From assembly GCF_030382115.1 (NCBI RefSeq), contig NZ_JAUDRJ010000003.1:2580684-2630953 (forward strand): 50,270 nucleotides of DNA, in the 5' to 3' direction. Below, one piece after another: positions 25,828-35,342 of this stretch. The position numbers were made by a program, and so were the translations under genes. Numbering within the stretch: the first letter of the stretch is position 1; each line of letters begins with the position of its first letter. The notes under the pieces are model-generated. The model was not told where the DNA came from. It saw only the letters and a list, made by a program, of their open reading frames with translations, and did not search any database. This DNA comes from Nostoc sp. GT001. GTDB lineage: Bacteria; Cyanobacteriota; Cyanobacteriia; Cyanobacteriales; Nostocaceae.

Positions 25828-26760
25828 ATGACCAGGTTTATACATGATCAATTTGCCAAAGACTATCTAGAAGAATTATTAAAAGATTACGGAGAAGTCA
25901 AGGCATCAGAAAAAGTATCAGGAGAGATTAAAGAAATAGATGTTTTATTCACTCCTGCTAAACAGCAAAGCTCTAATATACAAATACTGGGTTTGCTAGG
26001 AAGATTTGCTGAACATCCTGCAATTATAGAACCGTACCGCAATCCAGCTTCTACCGATGAAATCTGCGACTGTATTCTAAAATTATTAGAAATAAAGGCT
26101 TTATTGCGACGAGAAGCTAAGGCAAATAAAACCAAACTTCAAGACTCAGAAATTCCCAAATTGTGGGTTTTTACACCAACCATATCTGAAACTAGATTGT
26201 CTAGCTTTGGAACTATTCAAAAACAAGGTTGGTTATCAGGAGTGCATTTTCTGCCAGATGCCTTGCGAACAGCAATTGTAGCGATACACCAACTACCGCA
26301 AACACCAGAGACATTATGGTTGAGGCTTTTAGGTAGGGGAAGTGTGCAGTCACAAGCGATTATCGAGTTGCAAGCGTTACCATTAGATCATCCATACCAG
26401 AAACAAACTCTTGAATTAGTTTACAACTTGCGCGAAAACTTGAGAGTAAATCAAGAATTAGAAGCAGATGATAGGGAGTTAATTATGCGACTAGAACCAC
26501 TTTATCAAAAAAATAGAGAACAAGCCAGAGAAGAAGGAAGGCAAGAAGGAAAAAAAGAAGGAAGGCAAGAAGGAAGGCAAGAAGGAAAACAAAACTTAAT
26601 ATTGCGTCAACTCAATCGCCGTATTGGTGAGATTGATACGTCATTAATCGAGCAAATTCAAGGCTTATCACTTGAACAATTAGAGAATTTAGGAGAAGCA
26701 TTGCTAGATTTTTCTAGTTTTTCTGATTTAGAAACTTGGTTAAACCAACAATCAATCTAA
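25828..26760 (+). CDS. DUF4351 domain protein (PD-(D/E)XK/Rpn-like transposase-associated family)
   Basis: A 310-aa protein. The N-terminal half resembles the Rpn/transposase-like nuclease fold: EIKEIDVLFTP (about 33-43) gives an Asp, and LLEIKALLRREA (about 90-101) an E-x-K. A lysine/arginine/glutamine-rich segment (EGRQEGKKEGRQEGRQEGK) made of 12-base DNA repeats follows near residue 236-254. The C-terminal DUF4351 helix (LILRQLNRRIGEIDTSLIEQIQGLSLEQLENLGEALLDF) ends it. The function is unknown; the family is common in repeat-rich cyanobacteria. Confidence 0.82.
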   Translation: MTRFIHDQFAKDYLEELLKDYGEVKASEKVSGEIKEIDVLFTPAKQQSSNIQILGLLGRFAEHPAIIEPYRNPASTDEICDCILKLLEIKALLRREAKANKTKLQDSEIPKLWVFTPTISETRLSSFGTIQKQGWLSGVHFLPDALRTAIVAIHQLPQTPETLWLRLLGRGSVQSQAIIELQALPLDHPYQKQTLELVYNLRENLRVNQELEADDRELIMRLEPLYQKNREQAREEGRQEGKKEGRQEGRQEGKQNLILRQLNRRIGEIDTSLIEQIQGLSLEQLENLGEALLDFSSFSDLETWLNQQSI

Positions 26761-26792
26761 TTTATTATTACTACACCTGAGAAATCGAATTA

Positions 26793-26880
26793 TTACCCCC
26801 CTTAATCCCCCCTTATAAAAGGGGGAAACAAGAAAATCCGGTTCCCTCGCTTTTATAAGGGGAGGGTTAGGGTGGGGTAA
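26793..26880. repeat. Long imperfect hairpin of GC-rich arms
   Basis: TTACCCCCCTTAATCCCC (from 26793) is complementary to GGGGAGGGTTAGGGTGGGGTAA (ending 26880) with mismatches, enclosing CTTTTATAAG-type arms. It may act as a terminator for the DUF4351 gene. Confidence 0.6.
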
Positions 26881-26920
26881 AACAATATTTGATACATCAA
26901 TCATGACTTTCCAAACATCT

Positions 26921-26972
26921 TCTTAGTCCACGGAGGTGGACTAAGTTTTGTGTAGTAACAAATTCTATTCGC
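26921..26972. repeat. Inverted flanking repeat, right copy
   Basis: Inverted match of 24627-24677, including the palindrome CTTAGTCCAC/GTGGACTAAG. The two copies enclose the ferredoxin and DUF4351 genes. Confidence 0.85.
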
Positions 26973-27117
26973 TTTTTAAACTTTCAGTATAAAAAAATCT
27001 GCTAATAACTGATTACCAGTAAGGCTTTCATCATAAAAGTAAGCTAAACTTTTATAGCCAAGTATTGCCTAAAAATTTCATAATTAAAGATAGAACATCC
27101 CAATGGAGAACATCAAA

Positions 27118-29748
27118 ATGCTAGAACAATATCGTAAACACGTTGCCGAAAGAGCAGCACTCGGTATTCCTCCTTTACCATTGGATGCGAAGCAAACATC
27201 AGAATTATGTGAATTACTGAAAAATCCGCCCAAGGGTCAAGAGGAGATATTATTACATTTATTGAGCGATCGCGTTTCTCCTGGTGTTGATCCAGCAGCT
27301 TATGTCAAAGCTGGATTTCTCACCGCCATTGCTAAGGAAGAAATCACCAGTCCGTTGATTGCGCCCATCGAAGCAGTGCAATTGCTGGGCACAATGATCG
27401 GTGGTTACAATGTGCAATCTCTAATCGATTTACTGCAATTGCCCACTGTATCCCTCTCCGACTCATCCGAAACACCTCTCGTCATGGGCGGACAAGGAAA
27501 AGAACCCATTTCCGCCTACGCCGCCAACGCCTTAAGCAAAATCCTCTTGGTGTATGACGCTTACCACGATGTTTTAGAGTTATCTAAAACCAATCCTTTC
27601 GCGAAGTTGGTGATTGACTCTTGGGCGGAAGCTGAATGGTTTACCATGCGCCCCACAGTTCCAGAAGCGATTACTGTCACCGTTTTTAAAGTTCCTGGCG
27701 AAACCAATACCGACGATTTATCACCCGCCCAAAGCGCTACAACTCGCCCGGATATTCCCTTACACGCCTTAGTGATGTTAGAGTCACGGCAACCGGGAAG
27801 TTTACAAACTATTGCCGAGTTGAAAAAGAAAGGACATCCTGTAGCTTACGTGGGAGATGTAGTTGGTACTGGTTCCTCGCGTAAATCTGCCATCAACTCA
27901 GTGTTGTGGCACATGGGAAATGATATACCCTTTGTGCCAAACAAACGCGCTGGGGGTTATGTTTTAGGTGGTGCGATCGCGCCAATCTTCTTCAACACAG
28001 CAGAAGATGCTGGTGCTTTGCCTATTCAGTGCGATGTCACCAAACTCGAAACCGGCATGGTAATTACCATTCATCCCTACAAAGGCGAAATCACCAACGA
28101 AACAGGCGAAGTAATTTCCACCTTTACCCTCAAACCTGATACCATTCTCGATGAAGTTCGCGCAGGTGGACGCATCCCCCTACTTATCGGCCGTACCCTC
28201 ACCGACAAAACTCGTCTTGCACTCGGTTTAGAACCAAGCACAGTTTTCACGCGTCCCCAGCAAGCCTTTGATACAGGCAAAGGCTACAGCCTAGCACAAA
28301 AAATGGTCGGTAAAGCTTGCGGATTACCTGGTGTACGTCCCGGTACATCTTGCGAACCCATCATTACTACCGTTGGTTCTCAAGATACCACAGGCCCCAT
28401 GACCCGCGACGAATTAAAAGAACTCGCTTGTCTTGGCTTCAGTGCAGACTTAGTTATCCAAAGTTTCTGCCACACAGCAGCTTATCCCAAACCAGTAGAC
28501 ATCAAAACCCATCACGAACTCCCCGATTTCTTTGCTTCTCGTGGCGGTGTCGCCCTCCGTCCCGGTGATGGTATCATCCACTCTTGGTTAAACAGGATGC
28601 TGCTACCCGACACCGTAGGAACTGGCGGCGACTCTCACACCCGCTTCCCCTTGGGTATTTCCTTCCCCGCCGGTTCTGGATTAGTGGCCTTTGCAGCCGC
28701 CTTGGGTGTTATGCCTTTAGATATGCCAGAGTCAGTTTTGGTAAGATTTAAAGGTGAATTGCAACCAGGTATCACCCTGCGCGATGTCGTGAATGCTATT
28801 CCCTACGTAGCAATTCAAAAAGGTTTGCTGACAGCAGAAAAACAGAACAAGAAAAATATCTTTTCTGGGCGAATTTTGGAAATAGAAGGTTTGCCAGATT
28901 TAAAAGTTGAACAAGCCTTTGAACTCACCGATGCTAGCGCCGAACGTTCTTGTGCCGGATGCACAATTAAACTGAGTGTAGAGACAATTTCGGAATATCT
29001 GCGTTCTAACGTAGCGTTGCTAAAAAATATGATCGCACGGGGCTATCACGATCCGCGTACCATGCTGCGCCGTGTGGCAAAGATGGAAGAATGGTTAGCA
29101 AATCCCGTGTTATTAGAAGGCGATGCTGATGCGGAGTATGCCGAAATAATTGAAATTGATTTGAACGAAATCAAAGAACCAATTGTTGCTGCTCCCAATG
29201 ACCCCGATAATGTTAAGTTATTATCGGAAGTTGCGAACGATCCAGTGCAAGAAGTATTCGTCGGTTCTTGTATGACAAATATCGGTCATTATCGGGCAAC
29301 AGCGAAAGTTTTGGAAGGCGCAGGTGAAGTTCAAACTCGTCTGTGGATAGCACCACCAACGCGCATGGATGAACACCAATTAAAAGAAGAAGGTGTGTAC
29401 AGCGTTTTTGGGGCTGCGGGTGCTAGAACAGAAATGCCAGGATGCAGTTTGTGCATGGGTAATCAGGCGCGAGTTGCTGATGGCACAACAGTGTTTTCTA
29501 CCTCTACCCGCAACTTCAATAATCGCATGGGTAAAGATGCGCGAGTGTATCTTGGTTCAGCAGAATTAGCCGCAGTTTGTGCGCTACTAGGACGGCTGCC
29601 GACAGTGCAGGAATATTTGGATATTGTGGCGAGTAGAATTCATCCTTTTGCAGATGATTTGTATCGGTATTTGAACTTTGATCAAATTGCCGGTTTTGAG
29701 GATGAAGGGCGAGTGATTTCTAAAGAAGAGCAGGCGTTGTTAGTATAG
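27118..29748 (+). CDS. acnB: Aconitate hydratase B (bifunctional aconitase/2-methylisocitrate dehydratase)
   Basis: An 876-aa aconitase of the AcnB subgroup. The N-terminal HEAT-like domain starts [25 protein letters not shown], the swivel domain follows, and the 4Fe-4S ligand cysteines appear in FCHTAAYP (around residue 455) and in CSLCMGNQ (near 780). It converts citrate to isocitrate through cis-aconitate. I chose ATG 27118, preceded by GGAG with nine-base spacing and matching the start of homologues; an ATG at 27103 is also in frame. Confidence 0.96.
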   Translation: MLEQYRKHVAERAALGIPPLPLDAKQTSELCELLKNPPKGQEEILLHLLSDRVSPGVDPAAYVKAGFLTAIAKEEITSPLIAPIEAVQLLGTMIGGYNVQSLIDLLQLPTVSLSDSSETPLVMGGQGKEPISAYAANALSKILLVYDAYHDVLELSKTNPFAKLVIDSWAEAEWFTMRPTVPEAITVTVFKVPGETNTDDLSPAQSATTRPDIPLHALVMLESRQPGSLQTIAELKKKGHPVAYVGDVVGTGSSRKSAINSVLWHMGNDIPFVPNKRAGGYVLGGAIAPIFFNTAEDAGALPIQCDVTKLETGMVITIHPYKGEITNETGEVISTFTLKPDTILDEVRAGGRIPLLIGRTLTDKTRLALGLEPSTVFTRPQQAFDTGKGYSLAQKMVGKACGLPGVRPGTSCEPIITTVGSQDTTGPMTRDELKELACLGFSADLVIQSFCHTAAYPKPVDIKTHHELPDFFASRGGVALRPGDGIIHSWLNRMLLPDTVGTGGDSHTRFPLGISFPAGSGLVAFAAALGVMPLDMPESVLVRFKGELQPGITLRDVVNAIPYVAIQKGLLTAEKQNKKNIFSGRILEIEGLPDLKVEQAFELTDASAERSCAGCTIKLSVETISEYLRSNVALLKNMIARGYHDPRTMLRRVAKMEEWLANPVLLEGDADAEYAEIIEIDLNEIKEPIVAAPNDPDNVKLLSEVANDPVQEVFVGSCMTNIGHYRATAKVLEGAGEVQTRLWIAPPTRMDEHQLKEEGVYSVFGAAGARTEMPGCSLCMGNQARVADGTTVFSTSTRNFNNRMGKDARVYLGSAELAAVCALLGRLPTVQEYLDIVASRIHPFADDLYRYLNFDQIAGFEDEGRVISKEEQALLV

Positions 29749-29754
29749 TTTAAT

Positions 29755-29777
29755 TAGGTGGGTGTTATGCCCACCTA
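29755..29777. repeat. Short hairpin after acnB
   Basis: TAGGTGGG (29755-29762) pairs with CCCACCTA (29770-29777), loop TGTTATG. There is no strong T-run. Confidence 0.6.
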
Positions 29778-29805
29778 GTTGTTAGCATTTTCAAGAGGAA
29801 TATTA

Positions 29806-30252
29806 ATGAATAATCCATCTTTTATCAACAAAAAAAATCTATATGAACAAGACTTTTACTTGTGGACACAAACAGTTGCACACCAGTTAAAAGAAAATAA
29901 TTTTAATGAAATAGATATAGTTAATCTAATTGAAGAAATTGAAAGCATGGGGAAAAGTGAAAAACGCGAGTTAAAAAATAGATTAATTGTGCTATTAATG
30001 CACTTGCTTAAATGGCAATATCAACCAGAAAAACGTAGTGAAAGTTGGCGCAGTACCATTTCTGAACAGCGTATCTGTATTGAAACATTATTAGAAGATA
30101 GTCCGAGTTTGCAACCTCTACTTGCAGAAGTATTTGAAAACTGTTATCAAAAGGCTCGTCTCAAAGCATCTGATGAAACAAAGATTAAATTAAATTTCTT
30201 TCCTCAAGAATCTCCGTTTACATTAGAAGAAACTTTAAAAAATAGTTATTAG
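29806..30252 (+). CDS. DUF29 domain protein
   Basis: A 148-aa helical protein of the DUF29 family, common in cyanobacteria. The signature is LYEQDFYLWTQTVAHQLKENNFNEIDIVNLIEEIESMGKSEKRELKNRL (from about residue 11). The C-terminal half is less conserved. The start ATG 29806 is preceded by AGAGGAA. Its function is unknown; its genes often lie in mobile or accessory regions, as here. Confidence 0.88.
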   Translation: MNNPSFINKKNLYEQDFYLWTQTVAHQLKENNFNEIDIVNLIEEIESMGKSEKRELKNRLIVLLMHLLKWQYQPEKRSESWRSTISEQRICIETLLEDSPSLQPLLAEVFENCYQKARLKASDETKIKLNFFPQESPFTLEETLKNSY

Positions 30253-30404
30253 GTTGCATTAAGTAATTTTGACTTGTAATTAAACAAAGTTTTGGATATT
30301 GGCTAGCTTGATGCTTAAATAGATGATATTTCAGTATTTTTGCTGTTAAAGCTATTGTATAAATACACTAATTTGTATATAGATTATTGTATTTAAAAAC
30401 TTTC

Positions 30405-31331
30405 ATGCCTTACCTAAAATCAAAACATTTAACAACCAACTCGAAAAACTGGAATGAGGATTCAGACAAAGCTAATCGTAAATTAATCTACATTGGCGGA
30501 AAAATTCGCTTCCAGTCTGAACAAGATTTAGAGAATTATATTGAAGCTTATTTTGACATAATATTCCCAGACTTGGTTTTAATTAAACGTCAGCATAGCC
30601 TCAAAACGCAGCGTTGTGATTTACTATGCTGTAGTAAATTACATAAACAAGCAGTTATTATTGAATTAAAAAATGAAGAAGATAGAGGATTGGTATCTCA
30701 GCTATTGAGATATCGAAAAATTATTTTACAAAATCAGTCTTTTGCTGACAAAATCGATTACTCATTACCAATAAAGTTAATCGCTATTGCTCCTACTTTT
30801 CATGAAGACAATTACACAGATAAAGAAGCATCAAAATTTGAAAATGATATATCTTTTTGGAAATTCCATGTCGAATATGAGACAACAGGGGCTAAATTCC
30901 AATTAGAAGGTAAGAACTATGATATTCTTTACCCTGTGTTTGGCTTACCTGGCAGCTTACAAAATGAAGACCTGCGAAGTAAACTCTTACCAGCTTTTAC
31001 TCATAACTTTAAAAGTAACTTGCCTGTAGATACTCATCAAAATTTTAGAATTATCAGAGAGCTTTTTATGGCTCAACCAAAGATAAAGGAAATGGTTAGC
31101 CCTACTTATAGAAAAATACTGTATGGTACTGGTGAAGGAGAAAATCATAAGAAACTAGCTGAGATAACTAATACAAGTAAAGGAATATGGTTATTTCTTT
31201 GGTTGCCAACTAAAGTGAAAACTAAAATCAAAATTCCAGTAGCACGATTTGGTTTTGTATTAGCTGCAAATAACAACCATTTTGCTCAAGATTCTGTTGT
31301 TGAATGGTTGGTGTGTACTCAGAAATGTTGA
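30405..31331 (+). CDS. Putative NucS/RecB-like nuclease, possibly truncated
   Basis: A 308-aa protein. The segment QRCDLLCCSKLHKQAVIIELKNEEDRGLVSQLLRYRK (about residues 66-102) has the D-x(n)-E-x-K pattern of the PD-(D/E)XK nucleases, close to NucS/DUF91-type enzymes. No other domain is recognised. The frame ends in the left end of an IS4-like element: the TGA at 31329 lies inside its terminal repeat (from 31326), so the natural 3' end may be lost. A TTG-start at 30387 is possible; ATG 30405 is taken. Confidence 0.65.
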   Translation: MPYLKSKHLTTNSKNWNEDSDKANRKLIYIGGKIRFQSEQDLENYIEAYFDIIFPDLVLIKRQHSLKTQRCDLLCCSKLHKQAVIIELKNEEDRGLVSQLLRYRKIILQNQSFADKIDYSLPIKLIAIAPTFHEDNYTDKEASKFENDISFWKFHVEYETTGAKFQLEGKNYDILYPVFGLPGSLQNEDLRSKLLPAFTHNFKSNLPVDTHQNFRIIRELFMAQPKIKEMVSPTYRKILYGTGEGENHKKLAEITNTSKGIWLFLWLPTKVKTKIKIPVARFGFVLAANNNHFAQDSVVEWLVCTQKC

Positions 31332-32495
31332 ATGCTGATACAAAACTTTACATAAATATTTACACTAATTCTAAAAAGCCTAAATTAGTCAACATAACAT
31401 CATCTCCTCAAACCAATGGACATAACTGATTTTCTGACACATACAAGATTGTAAATAGCGGAATTTATCTAATAGTGTATGTCCCCATTGTGCGGGAATA
31501 GATAAAAGCTGTAAAATCAGATAAGCTGTCAAACTAATGTAAATTTGTATGGTGATACCGTTGACGTTTTTGGTAATTAATTTGTCAAGTTTTAAGTGCA
31601 TTTTTAAAAACTTCCACAATAGTTCAACTCCCCAACGTAATCGATAAATATCCCTAATTTCATCATCATTAACAGCGGCATCTCCCGACTCTGGTAAATT
31701 AGTTACTAAGCGAAATTCAGTTTTCGTTTCTAAATCACAAAAATTAATGACTCTATAGGCTTGAGCATCATCAGATGCACCTACTTTGACTAATCCAGTT
31801 GCATCCTCAAATTCTAGTTTCCAATTGTTTTTAATCCGCAAAACAAAATATTTGTTTTCTTGTACCAATTCTTGAATAAATTTTAATCCTGCAAAGCCTC
31901 TATCCATTACCCCTACAGCATTAGCTGGTAGACTAGACATCATCTTTGAACCGAATTTATAATCATGATCATGTCCAAAATTGATGAAATTATCTTCTGG
32001 GCTGCTAGTAGCTAAATTCAAAGAACTAAAAAGTTTGACTTGATGATGACCCAAAACCCATAACAATTTACTTGTCAGGGTAATAATTGTTGAATCAATA
32101 GGACAAATAGCAGAAATGTTGTGTAATTTTTTATGAATTTTCTTCTGTACTAACTCATTCAATTTTTGATAAATTTCTTGAAAAGGTTTTTGGCTTCGAT
32201 GTAAGTTTGCTTTAGAAAAAGTAGAAATATCTACCTCAAATCCCGTGTTGTTTAATCTCTTAAACAAATCTCGCATACTTGTTAAGCTGTTATCCATAGC
32301 ATAAGAGAGCCAGCACTCAAAAAACAGACGACTGTTCAATACTGGATAATCGTTTTTTGGCAGTCCTTTCAAGATATCTTTGACAATCTTGGGAAATGAA
32401 TTTATAATCACTATCAAATAGATATACTTTAATCTTCCGCCCAAAATTTAACATATTTTGGGCTGTTTTTATCGGATTTTTCTTAACATTCAACA
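31326..32495. mobile_element. IS4-like insertion sequence with terminal inverted repeats
   Basis: About 1.17 kb. The two ends, read inward, both start TGTTGAATG and match in 16 of 22 bases (left TGTTGAATGCTGATACAAAA, right TGTTGAATGTTAAGAAAAAT). The single transposase gene runs on the minus strand inside. No target duplication is visible (left flank CAGAAA, right flank CTTTTG). A hairpin at 32439-32463 (GCCCAAAAT with ATTTTGGGC) lies just inside the right end. Confidence 0.75.
31389..32444 (-). CDS. IS4 family transposase
   Basis: A 351-aa DDE transposase as read from TTG 32444; a GTG at 32411 is another start. The catalytic signatures are CPIDSTII (first Asp), VMDRGFAG (second Asp) and the Y-(2)-R-(3)-E-(6)-K box YRLRWGVELLWKFLKMHLKL (third residue). 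The reading frame is intact, so the element may still be active. The start is uncertain because no ATG or ribosome site is near the 5' end. Confidence 0.88.
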   Translation of the reverse strand: MGGRLKYIYLIVIINSFPKIVKDILKGLPKNDYPVLNSRLFFECWLSYAMDNSLTSMRDLFKRLNNTGFEVDISTFSKANLHRSQKPFQEIYQKLNELVQKKIHKKLHNISAICPIDSTIITLTSKLLWVLGHHQVKLFSSLNLATSSPEDNFINFGHDHDYKFGSKMMSSLPANAVGVMDRGFAGLKFIQELVQENKYFVLRIKNNWKLEFEDATGLVKVGASDDAQAYRVINFCDLETKTEFRLVTNLPESGDAAVNDDEIRDIYRLRWGVELLWKFLKMHLKLDKLITKNVNGITIQIYISLTAYLILQLLSIPAQWGHTLLDKFRYLQSCMCQKISYVHWFEEMMLC

Positions 32496-32498
32496 CTT

Positions 32499-32849
32499 TT
32501 GAAAGCAGACTTAGTTAAAGTGCAACGTGCCAAAGAGCTTCGTCAGCAAATGACACCAGAAGAAAAAATTCTTTGGCAACATCTTCGTGCTAATCGCTTG
32601 AATGGTTTTCACTTTCGCCGTCAGCAGATTATCAATGGCTTTATTGCAGATTTCTACTGTCACGCAACTGCATTAGTGATAGAAATAGATGGCAAAATTC
32701 ATGAACAACAAGCCAAATATGATGCAGAACGGGACAAAGTTTTGTCAGCTAGGGGACTGCGTTTGTTGCGAATTAAAAATGAAGAAGTGAGACACGAACT
32801 TGATAAAGTTTTGATGCGTATTTCCACAGCTTGTTCTCAACAGACCTAA
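32499..32849 (+). CDS. DUF559 (endonuclease-like) protein, 5' end next to the IS
   Basis: A 116-aa member of DUF559: RQQMTPEEKILWQHLRANRLNGFHFRRQQIINGFIADFYCHATALVIEIDGKIHEQQAKYDAERDKVLSARGLRLLRIKNEEV, with the D-x(n)-E-x-D/H core of a Vsr/PD-(D/E)XK fold. It starts with TTG four bases after the right end of the IS. An in-frame TAA at 32484 inside the IS closes the frame upstream. The original start may have been removed by the insertion. The role is unknown, probably DNA repair or restriction. Confidence 0.75.
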   Translation: MKADLVKVQRAKELRQQMTPEEKILWQHLRANRLNGFHFRRQQIINGFIADFYCHATALVIEIDGKIHEQQAKYDAERDKVLSARGLRLLRIKNEEVRHELDKVLMRISTACSQQT

Positions 32850-32879
32850 CCCCCCAACCCCCTTCCCTGCGAGGGAAGG

Positions 32880-34170
32880 CAGGGTGGATTAATTGTCGGG
32901 AGAGAAAAAGTTTTCTCACTCGACCATTGGACTCACAGGCATTGGGCAAAAGGAGTCGGAGTGGTCAAATAGCGCATCAAAAATCATTTGAAGTTGGTTA
33001 GCCATCAGCCTTAACGCTTCGGGAAGAGTCCGACAATTTAACTGACGAGCCAGGGAAACTAAAAACTGTCTGACCATCGCCCAATTAGCTGGTGAAAAAC
33101 CGCCAGTATGAATACAGTTATCTTCATTTAAAGTTACATCCTTGACCCAATGAAGTTGATTTTCAATTGACCAATGACCACGAATAATCTCCGCGAATTC
33201 TGAAGCTGAATAATTTCAGCTACTTAAATAAAAGTGTTGTTCATGATAGTCAACAATCTGGCGACGACAATTCTATCCTTGAGGTCGAGTTCCATATCTG
33301 TTAACCTCAATTAAACTTTTAGCGCCAACCCAATCAGGTAGTGACTCAAATGGAATTGGATAGACTTTGACTTGACGAGTAGTCTTTCGTCCATGTAAAT
33401 TTTCATCATGGTAATTGGTATCGATAGCGATTGAGGATTCAGCTAGCTCAGTAGCTACTTTCAGGAGATTTGGCTGGTTTCTTTTAATAGTAATAATGTA
33501 GTCATTTTCTCCCTCGATAATCAGCTCAACAGTTTTTTTTGGCAATGTAGTGCATCGGCTGTAATCACGATATGATGCCCATAAAGCTTTTTAATTAGCT
33601 CTTCTACCACACTAATCTCACTGTTTTTGTTATTTTCCATAGCTTGATGTCTGATTACCCATCCTTGCTGATGACTATAAACTGAAAACTGAAACGATAC
33701 TCACAAAGTTTTGATAGGATTGATTTCCCCCGGTTACAGTACTTTTAATACATTTCCCATCGATGGCAAATAATTCTTTGAAATTAATTGGCAAACTCTT
33801 TTCTGCCCAGACGTTAAACAGTTCAGCTAATATCTGAAAATCAATTGACATCATAATATTTCTGAATGTTGATGCTGACGGAAATTGAATATCTGGAGAT
33901 AAATCTAATAATTTGATTAGAGATAATCGATGATTTTTTGTGAACTCAGCTAAAGGTTTATACCCCCAATATCCTGTACAACTACCTAACAAAACTATAG
34001 TTAGTATTATCCAAAGTCTATGTCTAATACCTCTAGCATGTCGATAATCGGGAACCCCTTGGATTGCTTCGATTAAATTCATTCCTAACTTTCCTCTGGG
34101 AGAACCGTGTTTTTCTTAAGGAATCATCCTTCTATGTTATATTTTCTCTCTCGACAATTAATCCACCCTG
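32880..34170. mobile_element. ISAs1 family element (degenerate) with 28-bp inverted ends
   Basis: 1291 bp. The ends read CAGGGTGGATTAATTGTCG then G/A and GAGAGAAAA, identical in 27 of 28 bases (left end from 32880, right end from 34170 inward). Both sides are flanked by the same 19-base palindrome CCTTCCCTGCGAGGGAAGG (32861-32879 and 34171-34189). The transposase gene inside (minus strand) is broken. Confidence 0.85.
32916..34082 (-). pseudogene. Broken ISAs1 transposase (H-repeat-associated type)
   Basis: The N-terminal part (34082 to about 33690) reads MNLIEAIQGVPDYRHARGIRH..., with LFAIDGKCIKST (first Asp). A 7-base duplication near 33685 (TTCAGTT twice) shifts the frame. The middle part continues EELIKKLYGHHIVITADALHCQKKTVELI (second Asp) to 33273. 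In-frame TAG and TGA stops follow near 33272 and 33218, before GHWSIENQLHWVKD (Glu). So at least three lesions are present. It cannot make an active transposase. Confidence 0.9.
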
Positions 34171-34238
34171 CCTTCCCTGCGAGGGAAGGGGGAGAAATCC
34201 GGCTCCCCTCTCCGTCTCGGAGAGGGGTTGGGGGAGAG
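34171..34238. repeat. Palindromic repeats at the ISAs1 target site
   Basis: The palindrome CCTTCCCTGCGAGGGAAGG (34171-34189) is followed by CCCCTCTCCG (34205-34214) pairing with CGGAGAGGGG (34218-34227). The same family of repeat is present left of the ISAs1 element. Confidence 0.7.
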
Positions 34239-34306
34239 GTCAATCGCGATAAACTGTTAAAATCTAATTACCTTACACCAAGCTTTTTACACATAGGAGT
34301 TATAAA

Positions 34307-34501
34307 ATGCTTGAAGTTCACAAAAATTATGTTCTCGACGAAAATCAACAACCTATTGCCGTACAAATTCCTATCGCTGAATTTGAAAAAATTGAAGAAA
34401 TTCTTGAGAATTACGGTTTAGCAAAACTCATGGAGGAAATAGAGGAAGAAAGACCACTATCAAAAGATGAAGCCCTGAAATATTATCAATCACTAAAATA
34501 A
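34307..34501 (+). CDS. Small antitoxin-like protein (Phd/RelB type)
   Basis: A 64-aa acidic protein: VLDENQQPIAVQIPIAEFEKIEEILENYGLAKLMEEI and an acidic tail. The form fits small cyanobacterial antitoxins that precede RelE-like toxins. AGGAG lies eight bases before the ATG. Its expected toxin seems to be reduced to a five-codon start (MWQVE, 34506-34520). Confidence 0.6.
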   Translation: MLEVHKNYVLDENQQPIAVQIPIAEFEKIEEILENYGLAKLMEEIEEERPLSKDEALKYYQSLK

Positions 34502-34527
34502 GAAAATGTGGCAAGTTGAAAACATTT

Positions 34528-34761
34528 ATGGACTTCTACACAACAGTTTTGCGAAAGAGTGCTGGTTATTGGTTTGCTTTATGTTTAGAAAATGGACTGG
34601 TAAGACAAGGGATAAATCAAGCAGCAGCAATCAAGCAACTTAAAGAAGCGATCGCATCTTTTTTGGAAGTCTATAAAATCGAACCTAATATGTACCATCC
34701 TGCACTCACTATAAAAGAATTACATGAGTTTTTGTCAGTGGATGACACTGAATTAGGATGA
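34528..34761 (+). CDS. HicB-like family antitoxin
   Basis: A 77-aa protein: MDFYTTVLRKSAGYWFALCLENGLVRQGINQAAAIKQLKEAIASFLEV is the HicB partial ribonuclease-H-like fold. No hicA-type gene is found next to it. Its start may be ATG 34528; TTG at 34516 is in frame. There is no good ribosome site. It follows the antitoxin at 34307 at 26 bases. Confidence 0.7.
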   Translation: MDFYTTVLRKSAGYWFALCLENGLVRQGINQAAAIKQLKEAIASFLEVYKIEPNMYHPALTIKELHEFLSVDDTELG

Positions 34762-35342
34762 TACATCTTCGAGTTCAAAAAAGTTGACATAAAAGTGCAT
34801 CAGGTAGCCCATCACATACTTCGGATATTAATGGCTGTACGATGTCTACGACGGGCTACGCCTACGCTATCTCACTAATTTTTTATACCAAGCATAATTC
34901 ATGTCTTCGTCGCCGGATGTACCTATAGTCTGGGACTTGCTGCAATTGATTAGACGAGATTCATACTTGTTAGTTATCCATTTTCTACACCCTACCCAAC
35001 GCTAGTAGAAAAAGGGTTGGGCGTTAGGTCTATGACTCAACTTAGAAGCATAGACTAGATAGCCCTGACAATAGGGATGAAGCATGGAAATTTAACTGTA
35101 TTGTAACGGTGGCTTTAGCTCCTGTTCTTTGTTGACGTTGCAAAAGTTTACATTTAGAATGGAATCGTCAAAAACAGATAAGTATTTATTCTTATTTATC
35201 CTGATAATTTGACATTCAATGAGTATATATTCTTATCTATGTCAAAAATTTAATTTTCTATAGTTAAAGAATGTTTACAAAAGTATTGAATCCTTAATAT
35301 AATGAAATTAAAAGCGATAAGCCAAATTGATTGTCAGAAGTG
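34762..35342. other. Gene-free region upstream of ndhD
   Basis: Contains an inverted copy of the small dispersed repeat (34839-34867) and a CCCAAC/GTTGGG hairpin near 34997-35028. It is AT-rich near 35150-35320 and probably holds the ndhD promoter, which I cannot place. Confidence 0.5.
34839..34867 (-). repeat. 29-bp small dispersed repeat, inverted copy
   Basis: Reads GATGTCTACGACGGGCTACG from 34841 on the plus strand, the reverse complement of the copy at 15991. One or two outer bases differ. Confidence 0.8.

Noticed and set aside
31316..32505. Target-site duplication of the IS4-like element
   Set aside because: Left flank CAGAAA and right flank CTTTTG do not match; so the ends are based on inverted repeats only.
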